Shown one piece after another: positions 1-10,613 of a stretch of 64,000 bases of DNA. A model generated the notes under the pieces. That model was given only the letters and a program-made list of their open reading frames with translations. It was not told where the DNA came from and ran no database searches. This DNA comes from Limonium bicolor (Eukaryota; Streptophyta; Magnoliopsida; Caryophyllales; Plumbaginaceae): NCBI GenBank assembly GCA_023374045.1, contig CM041776.1:478691375-478755374 (forward strand). The letters run 5' to 3'. Position 1 is the first letter of the stretch. Each line of letters starts with the position of its first letter. The translations under genes and the position numbers were made by a program.

Positions 1-592
1 CAGAGGAAGAAGATCAAAACAAGGTAAACTACTCTAAACTCAAATAGAGAATTCTAAAAGCTGAGCTTCTAGGATTTAGAAAGTTCTCTCTCATACTAGT
101 TGATCAATTAGAGGCATTGGAAAATGAAAAATTGGAAAAAAATTCAAACAAAAACAAGGTAGATAACCTTATGAGGGCACTCATGAAATTGCAAATCGAC
201 TATAGTGAAGTTCTCTCCGCTCATGAAAAGGTGAAGCTAAGAAAACAACTTGAATCGATGAATTGATTGTTGCGCTTAACGCAAAAGACAAAGAACTAGC
301 TATAATCAAAGAAAAACATGCTAAGCTAGAAGCTGTTCCTAAGACACCCATGAGGAGAAACAAACGACAGGTCGGGTACCAGTCAGAGACCAGTCATAGA
401 GGTGTCTGCCATCTATGTAGATAACCTGGCCATCATGAAGCCAAGTGCTATAGAACACAATTCTTGAGGCATTGGCAACTCAAGGGAATAGGACTAAAAA
501 GGGTAGTAAAAAATGATCCTAGAGCAACGATCGTTTATGGAACTGGGTCTAACCTTTCTGTGGACCCTAAACCCACACCACTAATGTGTTAA
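1..592 (+). pseudogene. Element A gag C-terminal remnant with CCHC zinc knuckle
   Basis: Translation in shifting frames gives a charged, Lys/Glu-rich coiled-coil-like stretch (residues such as LVDQLEALENEKLEKN near 100-150). A zinc knuckle follows at 407-448, spelling C-H-L-C-R-stop-P-G-H-H-E-A-K-C, the C-X2-C-X4-H-X4-C pattern of gag nucleocapsid. One knuckle residue is a TAA stop (422-424). The N-terminal UBN2-type gag domain is outside the window. In an intact element this protein would form the virus-like particle and bind RNA. Several stops and at least one frameshift make it non-functional. Confidence 0.75.
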
Positions 593-1204
593 GTGCAGGA
601 TCGACTGGGAATGGACCCCTGCCGATACATTGATAGCGGGTGCTCTAAACGCATGACTGAAGACAAAATGAAGTTCTTCTCACTAGAAACAAGAAGCCAA
701 GGAACAATTTCCTTTGGCATCAATAAAAAAGGAAAAATCATCGGTGTAGGTAAGGTTGGTTTTACTTCAGATTATGTCATAGATAATGTCAATTTAGTTA
801 ATGGTTTAAAATTTAATTTGCTTAGGGTATCTTAAATCTGTGACAAAGGCAACTCAGTTCATTTATATTCTACACATTGTAGCATAGTAAATCAGAAAAA
901 TGGTAGGGAGTTGTTAAAGGGAAAACGATGGAAAAATGTGCATGTAACTAGTCTAGAGGATATTAACAGTCCAAATCTTCCATGCTTGACTGCATCAATA
1001 GATGACTCTACACTATGGCACAAGAGACTAGGGCATGTTAGCACCTCTTTGTTAAGAAAACTAGTCAAAAAGCAGTTGGTAAGAGGTCTCCCTGAGATTA
1101 AGAAATCGAGACCAATCTTTGCTATGCATGTGTTAGAAGTAAGCAAACTAAGACTTCCTTCAAGTAAAAAAAACATGGTTAGGACATCCAGACCACTTGA
1201 ATGA
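593..1204 (+). pseudogene. Element A protease and GAG-pre-integrase domain
   Basis: An aspartic protease signature (Y-I-D-S-G-C-S, DSG codons at 632-640) opens the region. The flap-like segment ending LLRVS is interrupted by a TAA at about 833. The frame then resumes from about 911 with the GAG-pre-integrase motif LWHKRLGHVS and a degraded zinc-binding region, where the usual C-X2-C reads AMHVLEVS. The frame is the same as the integrase just downstream, with stops at about 833 and at 1202-1204. In a live element the protease cleaves the gag-pol polyprotein. Confidence 0.8.
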
Positions 1205-1210
1205 CTTCAC

Positions 1211-2160
1211 ATGGATTTGTGTGGTCCCATGCGAGTCAGAAGTTTTGGAGGAAATTGGTATGTCTTTGTAATTGTTGATGACTACTCACGATTTGTTTGG
1301 ACAATATTCATTGCTTCCAAAGACAAAGTCTTTGAGAAATTTCAAGCGTTTGTAGTAATGGTCCAAATACAATTCAACCACATGGTCAAGGCTCTATGGT
1401 CTGATCATGGGTCAGAGTTTGAAAATCAACAATTTAAGGAGATGTGTGACCAACATGGAATAAATCACACATACTCAGCATCAAGAACACCCCAACAAAA
1501 TGGGGTAGTTGAGCGTAAGAACAGAATTCTACAAGAAGTAGCTAGAGGCATGATGTTGGAGAGCAATCTTCCTCAAGTCTTCTGGGCTGAAGCAGTGGCA
1601 ACTGCATGTTACATCACAAATACGCTCATGCGACCAATTCTCAACAAAACTCCCTATGAGCTTATCAAAGGAAGAAAACCAAACATAAGTCACTTCAAGG
1701 TCATTGGTTGTAAGTGCTATGTCCACAACAACGAAAAGAATTCCCTAGGATAATATTAACGCTAGGAGTGATGTGGCCATTTTCCTTGGGTACTCAGAAA
1801 GAAGCCGGGCATACAAAGTTTACAACAAAAGGTCATTGTAAGTGGAAGAAAGTGTCCATGTGGTTTTTGATGAGGACAAAGACCATGAAATCAAAGAAGA
1901 TGAAGAAAATGAAGGATTTGGATTTGATCTAGCTGAACTAAAGCACACTGAAAATCCCAAGGATAAATCACCAACTGATGATCACTTGACCAACAGGTCA
2001 ACAACATGTAGTCGAAGAAAGTAATGATGTTGAGAACTCTCTATCACCATCAACAATTCATCAATCACGAACTCTATACAAAGATCATCCACTGGAGAAC
2101 ATCATATCAGATATCTCCAAAGGAATTCAAACCAGAGCGTAAACTCGTGATCTCTTAGCC
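1211..2160 (+). pseudogene. Element A integrase core and degraded C-terminal region
   Basis: The integrase core is well kept. Catalytic Asp is residue 2 of the open segment (MDLCGP), the second Asp is residue 65 (SDHG) and Glu is residue 101 (GVVERKN), giving the D-D-35-E spacing. The Copia GKGY-type C-terminal block (RTPQQNGVVERKN, then KPNISHFKVIGCKCYV) follows. A frameshift near 1750 moves the C-terminal tail into other frames (acidic stretch about 1842-2024). The protein would insert cDNA into the genome. The catalytic triad is intact but the ORF is broken. Confidence 0.9.
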
Positions 2161-2166
2161 TTCTCA

Positions 2167-2958
2167 ATGACAATCTCATCCATCAAACCCAAGAACATTG
2201 AGGAAGCTCTTCAAGACTCAGACTGGATCAAGGCAATGCAAGAAGAGTTAAATCAGTCTGAAAGATGCAGAGTCTGGCATCTTGTGCCTCGACCTACTCA
2301 TCAAGGAGTACTTGGCACAAAATGGGTCTTCAAGAACAAACTAAATGAGATGAGAGAAGTAGTCAGGAACAAGGCTCGTTTAGTAGCTCAAGGATATCGC
2401 TAACAAGAAGGGATATATTTCCAAGAAACCTTTGCTCCAGTGGCAAGGATGGTCCATTCGATTACTAATTGCATTTGCTGCACACAAGGAAATTAAACTC
2501 TTTCAACTTGACATAAAAAGTGCCTTCCTAAATGGATATGTCAAGGAAGAAGTATATGTTGAACAACTTCCAGGTTTTGAAACACAAGAAAGAAAATACA
2601 TGGTACTCAAGCATGACAAAACTCTTTATGGGCTCAAACAAGCCCCAAGGTCATGGTATGACCGCCTGTCCTCCTATCTATTGGAAAACCATTTCAAAGG
2701 AGGTAAAGTAGACAAAACTTTGTTTGTTTACAACAACAAAATAGATTTCTTAATTGTTCAAGTATATGTTAATGATATAATTTTTGGAGCTTCCGATGAG
2801 AAGTATTACAAAAGGTTTGAAGCATTGATGTAGAAAGAATTTGAGATGAGTGATCTAGGAGAATTGAAGTTTTTCTTAGGACTTCAAGTCAAGTAGGACA
2901 ATGAAGGGATCATTATATCCCGGAAAACGTACGTAAAAGATTTACTGAAGAGATTTGG
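2167..2958 (+). pseudogene. Element A reverse transcriptase
   Basis: RVT_2-type reverse transcriptase. It starts with the IEEALQDSDWIKAMQEELNQ motif, then GTKWVFKNKL and RNKARLVAQGY. A TAA at 2401-2403 follows, where the family has Gln, together with a frameshift. The catalytic stretch F-Q-L-D-I-K-S-A-F-L-N-G and [15 protein letters not shown] are present. The polymerase box reads Y-V-N-D rather than Y-V-D-D: AAT at 2771-2773 replaces the first catalytic Asp. Further stops are at about 2831 and at 2894-2896 (TAG). Inactive both by frame and by active-site substitution. Confidence 0.9.
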
Positions 2959-2959
2959 A

Positions 2960-3715
2960 ATGGAAGGATGCAAACCTTTTGACACACCAATGGTAGTTGG
3001 CACAAAGATGGGGATCACGACTGGTGACCAACCGGTCGACCAGCAGTTGTATAGGGAGATGATCGGTTCTCTACTATATTTAACTGCTAGTAGACCTGAC
3101 ATTATGTATAGCGTTTGCTTATGTGCCAGGTTTCAAGCAGATCTAAGAGAAAGTCACCTCACAGTTGTGAAAAGAATCCTACGTTATCTCAAAGGGTCCA
3201 TGAATCTTAGCTTATTTTATCCTAAGTTCACCAATTGTAACATCATAGGATTTTCAGATGCATATTATGGAGGATCCATCACTGATAGAAAAAGCACGTT
3301 GGGGACAACATTCTTTGTTGGATCATGTTTAATCGCATGGGGATCAAAGAAACAACAAAGTGTAGCCATCTCTACTGCTGAATCAGAATACATAGCTGTA
3401 GCAAACTGTTGCGCTCAACTCTTATGGCTCAAACAACAAATAGGTGATTACAGTATCAAAACAGGTATGTTACCTATCATGTGTGATAATACAAGTGCCA
3501 TTTCTATTTCCAAAAATCCAGTACATCATTCTCATACCAAGCATATTGACATTAGACATCACTTTCTTAGAGATATTTGTGAAAATGAATTAGTTATGTT
3601 AAAGTACATTGCTACTGAAAACCAACTAGCATACATTTTTACTAAGCCATTAAGTAGAGAAAGATTCAACAAGATTATTCATGATCTTGGTGTGATATTC
3701 ATTGATCACAATTAA
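2960..3715 (+). pseudogene. Element A RT thumb and RNase H
   Basis: An open 251-codon stretch runs from the RT C-terminal region (GSLLYLTASRPDIMYSVCLC) into the Copia RNase H domain: DAYYGGSITDRKST (usual DADYGG), then AISTAESEYIA with the catalytic Glu, and MCDNTSAISISKNPVHHSHTKHIDIRHHFLRD. It ends with the Sirevirus-like tail RERFNKIIHDLG before TAA. RNase H would degrade the RNA of the RNA:DNA hybrid during cDNA synthesis. The N-terminal Met is internal, so this is a segment of pol and not a separate gene. Confidence 0.88.
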
Positions 3716-4208
3716 ACTATCTTTAAATTCCCATGATCGGTCACCGACACGTGAGCAGCACCATAAAACTAGTCGTTCATTAGTCAACGAACGGTTATGC
3801 ATGAACAAAACAAGTCAAATGACTACTTGAAATAGATATGTCAGCATTTACACAAACGTAAAGAAATAAAGGGAGTGTGCAACGATTAGAAACGGGAAAA
3901 ATGCCAACGATTGCTGACAACCTATCACGACCGTTGCCTGTTATGGATAGTACCGTTGGGACATGTCAGTGAGCGGACAAGGAACGGTCGCCGACCGTCA
4001 CTCGATATCTATAAAAGGGCGACGGGAGTTTTGCTCTTGTCACACTATTGCCCTCACTCTCTCTAATCTCTCTAAGCCTTCAGAGCAATTTCTCTTCTCT
4101 CTTACAAACAATCTCGTGAGCTCAGTGCAAAAAATCCCTTGCCTCACAGCAACTCTAAGAATTCTCTAGCAAAAAGTTCTAAAACTCCAGAAAATCCTTC
4201 GATCAAAC
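3716..4208 (+). promoter_or_regulatory. Promoter- and leader-like segment upstream of element A env-like ORF
   Basis: A perfect TATA box, TATAAAAG at 4010-4017, lies about 200 bases before the ATG at 4209. It is followed by a pyrimidine-rich leader (about 4060-4110, repeated CTCTCT and TCTCTC) with no long ORF, much like a plant 5' UTR. Upstream is a GC-richer stretch with CGGTCGCCGACCG-like inverted motifs (about 3985-4000). Expected Sirevirus expression is from the LTR promoter, so an internal promoter here is an inference from base composition and motif order only. Confidence 0.45.
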
Positions 4209-5901
4209 ATGGCACTAAAATCCACTCTTCGCTCTAAGAAGAAGGTTGTCCTCACGGGAGCTTCATCAGTGGAAGTGGCCGACATGCGACCAATAGAATC
4301 ACACATAGATTCGCCGCTCCCTCGCCTGTCTCAAGAACTAAAAGATCAACTTGTGCGAAGGGTGACAGACGAAGGCGAACTGCAATAAGAAGAGGTACAC
4401 TATAAAAGCCTCTACCTACTCAAGCTCCACCGTCTTATTCAAGCCGAAGTTCTCAAAGCAAAAATACTTCTCACTCCAACCCCAACCAAAGAACCAGCAA
4501 TATCGTCTCCCGATCCTTCACCAAAATCACCACCAAACACTCAAAGGCCAAAAATCTGAAAATCCCAAAGAATCACGATCTTTCTACTGCTACAACAAGT
4601 CGCATAACTCGTGCCTCCAAACACACTAAAGCCCAGCAAGAAACTCCTCAAAAGGCCCGCTCTACACCTGAAAGGGCAACTCGCAAGTTACAGTTCACCG
4701 ACGACGAGGACATCACTCCCTCAACAGTCGTCGAGGCTGTTGTTCAACAGATAGAGGAGGACGTACAAAGTGATGACAAGTCACAGAAGGAGGATACAAT
4801 AGAAGAAAAAGGTCACGATGAAGATACAACTGCCCAAGACTCCGAAGAAGTAGTGGAACCAAACGTTCAACCCACAATACCAGTTGAAGACCGTCGCCGA
4901 CACCTTAACGATCCAGTCATGAAGGTGCTAGCGACACAGAGTCCTCACCAATCATACCTACATCTGAGCAACGACAACAATTCGAAAGGCTAAAGGGAAG
5001 AAAAGGTTGGTACTCTCACCACATGGTCAAGCGCTGGAAGAGATCTTCCAAGCCAAGGAGGAGGCTGCAAAGCCACAACCACCTCAAACTCTCAAGCGTC
5101 TGAAGAAGCTCAAAGAGTTGAAGCCAGTGATGTTTAGAGTAGAGAATGTCAACGACAAGTCCTCTCCTGTCTTACTAAAGATGTTGGACTTGGACTGGAT
5201 GAAGCAAATGGGTCTTAGAAAGATTCAGGAGCTCTTGGAATTCTAAGGATGGGTGGAATTCTTTCAAGAGCCCATTCCCGTCTACACCGAGCTGCTCAAA
5301 GAGCATATGATGTATCTTGGACCGCTCTAAAGTGACGCCAACGATGACTACTCATCTCCACAGTCTAAGGCGTCACCATCAACATCACCAAGTCTTGGAT
5401 CTACAAGACTTTTGGTTTGGAACCAGAAGGACTAGTGGTTCTAGAAGAAACCACCTGCAATGATTTGGGACACCAAAGAGGAAAATGGTCCAACTACTCA
5501 ACAACGGGGCTACAATGAAGAACTTCAACGCCATAGAGATGTCTATCCCTGACAGGGTGCTCTTAAGTCTACTCAGCCACAACGTCACTCCAAGGAATCA
5601 ATGTACTCACATTGTAAATGCAAGGGACGTAAGACTGCTGTATGCCCTCAAGACCAAGGAGAAAATTGATCTACCTGCAATGATATTGATTACCTTAGAA
5701 TAAAGTCGATTCGTGAACCAAGGTCTAGTACATGGGGAAGTGGTAACTAAGGCGCTACAAGAAAACGGAGGGGACACCAACAAGTTCCACGAATACGTGC
5801 GGACCGCTCAGGACAGCATCTGCTCAGAGATATTGTCCAAGATGGTAATAAAAACAAAGGGGGATAAGCTCAGGGTTGCTCAGAAGCCCACCAGGAGTTA
5901 A
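4209..5901 (+). pseudogene. Element A env-like ORF (putative plant transposon protein domain), broken
   Basis: Starts MALKSTLRSKKKVV at an ATG that follows the leader. The N-terminal part is basic, then Ser/Pro- and acid-rich. The globular part begins near 5090 (KRLKKLKELKP) and contains the motif leading to EF-stop-GWVEFF. The stop TAA at 5244-5246 falls where Cop2 has Gln (KFQGWEKLF) and B has DFQGW. The segments DRVLLSLLSHNVTPRNQ and LVHGEVVTKALQ match the same region of B and Cop2. Function is unknown; such ORFs are called env-like by position after pol. At least four stops or frameshifts. Confidence 0.7.
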
Positions 5902-6493
5902 AACTCCAAGTCAGAGGGCAGACCATGTGCACGGACATTCACCCTCAAAAGAAAGCGAAGTCTCTCACCAATCCACGATAGGTAGGGGACCAGTCTGGAT
6001 ATTTCAGCTAGGGAGGTTCTAAAGAGTGTGAGAGTTACTCTCACTACTGTGCAGGCCATCTCCAGAGAACCAAGTGTTCATCACATGGTTCAAGGAACAA
6101 TAGGTTTTAAGATTCCCACATAGCCTGAGCATTCTTTGTCTCTTAGAGACATGAGTGAGATTGTGAGAAAATTAGTTTTAAGTTAGATTTTTCTTTTCCT
6201 TTATGTATGTACTGCCATTGATTATCTGTTTCTAAGGTCAATATTTTGATATGAATGAAAATGCAACTGTTTCTTGTCAAATCAAATTATTATATTGGTT
6301 GCAAAATAATTTATTGTATTGGCTGCTTCTTCCTTGATTAAAAATTGCAAGATGATCAGAAATATTTTTCCCATCCACTCCACTAATCCAATCTCCAAAC
6401 TTGACACCTAAAAAGCCTACAAATATAGCCCACAAGATGTAGCACCCCATTTATTAGCAATCACTGATCAGTCATTGAGTATATCCTCAGGTG
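5902..6493 (+). other. Element A spacer after the env-like ORF
   Basis: AT-rich and without a convincing ORF. The first part (to about 6240) resembles the region after the env-like ORF of B (TCTCTTAGAGAC versus CCTCTTAGAGGC followed by AT-rich DNA). The rest (about 6250-6493) has no counterpart in B and runs into the TATA box of the next ORF. Confidence 0.5.
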
Positions 6494-6503
6494 TATATAA
6501 ATA
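6494..6503 (+). promoter_or_regulatory. TATA box ahead of the small ORF at 6553
   Basis: TATATAAATA, a strong plant TATA match, 50 bases before an ATG whose context is cgaaATGGc (purine at -3, G at +4). The intervening leader is C/A-rich. No splice or transcript evidence is available. Confidence 0.45.
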
Positions 6504-6552
6504 CTTGCACACCTCAATTACCACTCACCATCATTGTTACCCATCTCACGAA

Positions 6553-6660
6553 ATGGCACAAACTCCACAAAGCTCATCCAGCTCAAATGAGCAAACAGTT
6601 CAGTCCATCATTCGCAAGTTTGTGTTCACTAAACATCCAAAGAAATACATCGCCCAAAGC
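6553..6660 (+). CDS. Small TATA-led ORF in element A, 5' part (split by Cop2)
   Basis: ATG at 6553 begins MAQTPQSSSSSNEQTVQ and runs 36 codons to the Cop2 insertion point. Its reading frame continues without a stop on the far side of Cop2 (15704-15958) once one copy of the TSD is discounted, giving a frame of about 120 codons before the insertion. I do not recognise the protein; it is Ser/Thr-rich and hydrophilic. No counterpart is seen between the env-like region and PPT of B. It may be a captured host fragment or a lineage-specific accessory ORF. Confidence 0.4.
6656..6660 (+). repeat. Target-site duplication of Cop2, left copy
   Basis: AAAGC immediately before the LTR, matching AAAGC at 15699-15703. 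A 5-base duplication is standard for Copia integrase. Confidence 0.95.
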
Positions 6661-7239
6661 TGTTGATGTAATTTTGATCGGCAAACTCAGCCCTATACTG
6701 ATGAGAGTAAAGAAGCAAAACCGGGATCCGCACGCCAGTCCAAAACCGAGGAAACAAAGAGCACAGATAGAATATCTTAAATAGGATTTTATATATCTGT
6801 TAAAGATAAATAAAATCCTATGTTAATGAGTTGTAATCTGAAATCTGAAATCTCGATATCTATATATATAGGATAGTAATTCTAGGGTTTAAGGGGTGAA
6901 TAATTGCGCAAGAAAAATAGAAAGAAAAAAGAGAACTCTACGCCGTAAGTGTGGGGCTGTAGAGTCTTAGACGAGTGAGAGGTCAGATTCATACTAAGAC
7001 GTCATTAGTAATGAGTAGTTAATTCTGAGTGCTACGGAAAGAGATAGGTGTTAAGAGTGGATTGTACTCTTAACGTGTTGAGAGATTAGAACTCGTGTAT
7101 TGGTGGTGTGGCGAACACACTACGTGCCCATTGTGTATCGAGTGCGATACGTGTTTTTAAGTGTTAATCTGAGTTTCTGTGTTCTTTATTGTCGCCTTAT
7201 TATCTCAGTTCTAGTCTTACACACAGTAGTTTTTCTTCA
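6661..7239 (+). repeat. Cop2 5' LTR
   Basis: 579 bases from TGTTGATG to TTCTTCA. A TATA-type run (TATATATATA) is at 6861-6870, which would place the transcript start around 6890-6900. Compared with the 3' LTR it carries a 7-base duplication (CTGAAAT) near 6838-6851 and two extra bases in the TATA run. Confidence 0.95.
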
Positions 7240-7241
7240 AT

Positions 7242-7253
7242 TGGTATCAGAGC
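7242..7253 (+). promoter_or_regulatory. Cop2 primer-binding site
   Basis: TGGTATCAGAGC, the complement of the 3' end of plant initiator methionine tRNA, two bases after the 5' LTR. It primes minus-strand cDNA synthesis in Copia elements. Confidence 0.95.
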
Positions 7254-7298
7254 AAGGTTACCCTAAATACAGAGGAAACTTTCTCAGGGTAGGTCGAG

Positions 7299-9028
7299 AT
7301 GAATACTTACTGTGTCAAACCGCCTAAGTTGACTAAGTTCAACTATACGAGTTGGTGTGAACAGATGGAGGATCAACTGATTTCCATCGATCTTCAACTT
7401 TGGGATGTGGTGACTGAAGGAGATCTGAAACCGAAATACGTTGAAGAATGAGTCACCAAGGATTAGACAAAGTCAAGCTGGGGTGAGAATGACAACAAAT
7501 TGATAAGCAAGAATCGACAAGCTCGGAGAGTTATAATGTCTTCCCTGTCAGACTCAAACCAACAGAAAGTCTTGGGCTTACACACTACAAAAGAGGTTTG
7601 GGAATTCCTTAAGACGGCTTATGCAGGGACAGATTCAGTCAAGAAAGCAAAGGGAAAGCAACTCAAGAGGCAGCTTGATAATTTTAAGATGGAAGAAGGC
7701 GAAACGATTTCGGAGGCAATAGGAAAATTTGATAAGATTTTATGTGAGCTCAAGGCTGTTGGAGTTACTCTGGATAATGCTCAAATAAACGAGAGGTTTT
7801 TGGATAGTTTGTGTAAAGAATGCTGAACTTCACCACCGTTTTGGAGTCTACAAAGGATCTGTCGAAATAATCCTTTGAAGAACTGGGATCTGAACTAACG
7901 GTGTACGAAGGAAAGATGAAAGGTGGGCTAGTTGGTCTGAGTGTAAATAAGGATTTGGCACTAAAGGCGAAGAAGATATCAAGTGATAAAGAGGATGATG
8001 ATGCTAATGAGGGTGAAGAGATTACAATGATAGCTAACGGAATCAGGAAGATCTTTGGCGGAAGAAGAGGGTCTGGGTCCAAAACCGATAGATTTAAGTC
8101 TAAGAAGGAATAAATCATTTGTTTCCGTTGCAACAAGCCTGGACATGTGGTGAAGGACTGTATGTTAAAGCCAAAGGATGATTTTCGTGATAAAATCAAG
8201 AAGTTTACAGAGGCGGCAGCGGCAGCAAGGGGACAGGAGGAGTCAGATGAGGACTCAGAGGCAGAAGAAACAACACAGGTGTGCATGACTGCTGTGGTCG
8301 AAGATGATGAAAGAATCAGTATGACGTCAGATAGGAACTTCTGCATGATGGCGAAAGACGGATGGCAAGAAGTTCTAGAAGCAGACGAGGTAAGTCCTGA
8401 ACTCGTAGAAAATGCTTTTAATTCCTTGTCAAAGAAAGAAATTTTTAGCTTATTAACAACTGCTGTTGCTAAGATTAAATTACTTGAGTCTAAACTGTTA
8501 AGAATAGATACTCCTATAGGGTCCAATACTGAATCTCAGGTTAAAGAGAAATCTGTTATTAAGTTTGTCAAACCGATAAAAGAGAGAGTTGCGTGTTTAC
8601 CTTCTTGGGCTCAATCTGAATTTAGAACACTACAAGAGAGGCATGAGAACTTAAGAAGGAAAAATGAGGTATTAGAGGATAACCTGTCTAAGGCTAAGAG
8701 GGAACAAGAAATAGCAATGCCACAGAATCCCGTTTGGTATACTGGAAAGGCAGATTTAACTTAGATGCTAACTGGGAAGAAGAAAAGTGTCACATCCATT
8801 TATACACCAGTGAGAAAGGTCCCGAATGTTAAATATTTCAAGTCAACATATTTTTGTCAATACTGCCATAGACACGGTCATAGTATTGGTTTTTGTGGAA
8901 GTTTATACTATAGAAAATCTCTAGTTAATAATATACCTCAGTCTAGAGCTCATACAACCAACAACCGTTATTTTGTTAACCGTAAAGTAGAACCTAGGCT
9001 AGTTTGGGTACCTAAAGCTAAACAATGA
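7299..9028 (+). pseudogene. Cop2 gag with two CCHC zinc knuckles
   Basis: ATG at 7299 (MNTYCVKPPKLTKFNY) fits a Copia gag start, 46 bases after the primer-binding site. Stops at 7449 and 7464 interrupt an N-terminal gag domain that continues through KEVWEFLKTAYAG and LKRQLDNFKMEEGETI (UBN2-like). A frameshift near 7820 leads to an acid-rich region and knuckle 1 (CFRCNKPGHVVKDC, 8120-8161). Then come a coiled-coil-like stretch (about 8400-8720) and knuckle 2 (CQYCHRHGHSIGFC, 8855-8896). It ends LVWVPKAKQ-stop. Further in-frame stops are at 8111 and 8762. A long gag with two knuckles fits the Sirevirus type. Confidence 0.85.
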
Positions 9029-9045
9029 ATGGGTGTGTTTAGGCA

Positions 9046-9504
9046 TTGGCTACTTTGTTATGTGAGAACTGGTGGCTGATGGACAGTGGGTGCTCAAGAC
9101 ATATGAGTGGAGACAAGAAGAAGTTCAACACTTTGGTTGAACATCGAGGAGGACAAGTAACATTTGGAAACAATGGCAAAGGGAGAATAATAGGAATAGG
9201 AACTATTGGCAAAGAGAATTGCATTGATCAGGTTAGTCTGGTGGAGGGTCTCAGTCATGATCTATTAAGCGTGTCACAAGTGTGTGAGAAGGGTCCCTCG
9301 GAGGTTATTTTTGATTCAAATGGCTTTCAAATACGTAACAAGATTACACAGGAGGTATTGTTACAAGGCTGCAGAGTAGGAAATCTTTACATGGTAGATG
9401 TGAATGACCAGGAAGATTTAACTTGTCTTACGGTTAAAGATGATGAAGAAATATTGTGGCATCGAAGGTTAGGGCATGCTCATCATCGGTTGATTAACAA
9501 TTGA
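9046..9504 (+). pseudogene. Cop2 protease and GAG-pre-integrase (start of pol)
   Basis: Protease active site W-L-M-D-S-G-C-S-R-H-M near residue 10, flap region FGNNGKGRIIGIGTIG, then LSHDLLSVSQVCEKG. The GAG-pre-integrase motif ILWHRRLGHAHH follows. The frame ends in TGA at about 9502 through a one-base shift, and translation continues in the integrase frame from 9501. Pol lies in a different frame from the end of gag, which in a live relative would need recoding or could reflect an indel. Confidence 0.88.
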
Positions 9505-10613
9505 GACTAAAGGAGTTAGTCATTGGGTTACCACAAAGGAGAATAGGTCACGATGTTATATGTGCTGATTGTGCTTTGAACAAACAAACAAGAATTTCAC
9601 ATGCTCCAACTCATGTGGTCAGTAGCACCAAAACTTTAGAATTGATTCATATGGATTTAATGGGACCAATGAAGATCCAGAGCAGGTCAGGCAAGAGATA
9701 TATACTGGTGGTAGTTGATGATTTTTCAAGGTTTACATGGGTGATTCTACTTCATAGTAAGGATCAAGCATTTGGTGAGATTGTGGGTCTATTTGCTAAG
9801 ATTCAGACTCAAACGGAGAATAAGGTCAAGACCATTAGAACTGATCAGGGGACGAAATTTATAAATCAGAAGATGTCTCAGTTCTGTACTGAAAATGGAA
9901 TCACTCATACTTATTCTGCAGCCAGGACTCCTGAGCAAAATGGAGTGGTGGAACGTAAAAATAGGACACTCCAAGAAATGGGTCGTACGATGTTGAATGG
10001 TAGTGGACTTGCACCAAGTTTCTGGGGGGAGGCGATAAACACAGCGTGTTATATACTCAATAGAGCCTTGATTCGCCCAATTCTAATCAAGACACCCTAT
10101 GAGCTGTACAAAGGGCGCAAGCCATCTATATCACATTTCAGGGTGTTTGGGTGTACATGTTATATTCTCAATCATGGAAAGAATCAACTAGGGAAGTTTG
10201 ATAAAAGAAGTGATGAAGGTGTATTTCTTGGTTATGCAATGAGCAGCAAAGCTTATTGGGCTTTTAACAAACGCACCTTGGTTGTAGAAGAATCCACAAA
10301 TGTCAAGTTTGACGAGAATAACTTTGGTGGACGAGTAATTCATCAAGAGATAAAAGATCTCTTCCAGTATAAGGCTGATGATGTAACTGTGGATATTGAT
10401 ACCGAAGCCGAATCAGAGGTAGAAGTAGTGCGAACAGAAACTCCTCCATTATCAGTTTTGAACTCAGAAGCTACACTACCAGAACACACCGTTTTGCCAC
10501 CAGCAGAAAACCAGGAAGCCAGAGTCATGCATCGTCTGACACCCCGTAATGCCCCAGATATAGAGATTAACAATATTTTGTCAGATTTGAACTCAGGAGT
10601 CCAAACAAGGTAG
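9501..10613 (+). pseudogene. Cop2 integrase
   Basis: Starts within the zinc-binding part (CADC at residues 21-24). Catalytic Asp52 (HMDLMGP), Asp115 (RTDQG) and Glu151 (GVVERKN) have exact D-D-35-E spacing. The C-terminal block KPSISHFRVFGCTCY and FLGYAMSSKAYWAFNKRT is intact, then a variable acidic linker. The TAG at 10611-10613 lies in the same frame as RT, so integrase, RT and RNase H form one frame from 9501 to 12185 with only three stops. Confidence 0.92.

Noticed and set aside
4010..4200. Reading 3720-4200 as a hidden LTR of element A
   Set aside because: No similarity to the A 3' LTR at 16307-17418 and no PPT or primer site beside it. Described as promoter-like leader only.
7100..7327. 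75-codon frame in the Cop2 5' LTR (and its twin at 15558-15800)
   Set aside because: Lies in LTR sequence and runs across the primer-binding site. No protein features.
7765..8526. 253-codon minus-strand frame opposite Cop2 gag
   Set aside because: Shadow of gag codon usage (Ser/Leu-rich complement of a Lys/Glu-rich protein). Gag motifs are clear on the plus strand.
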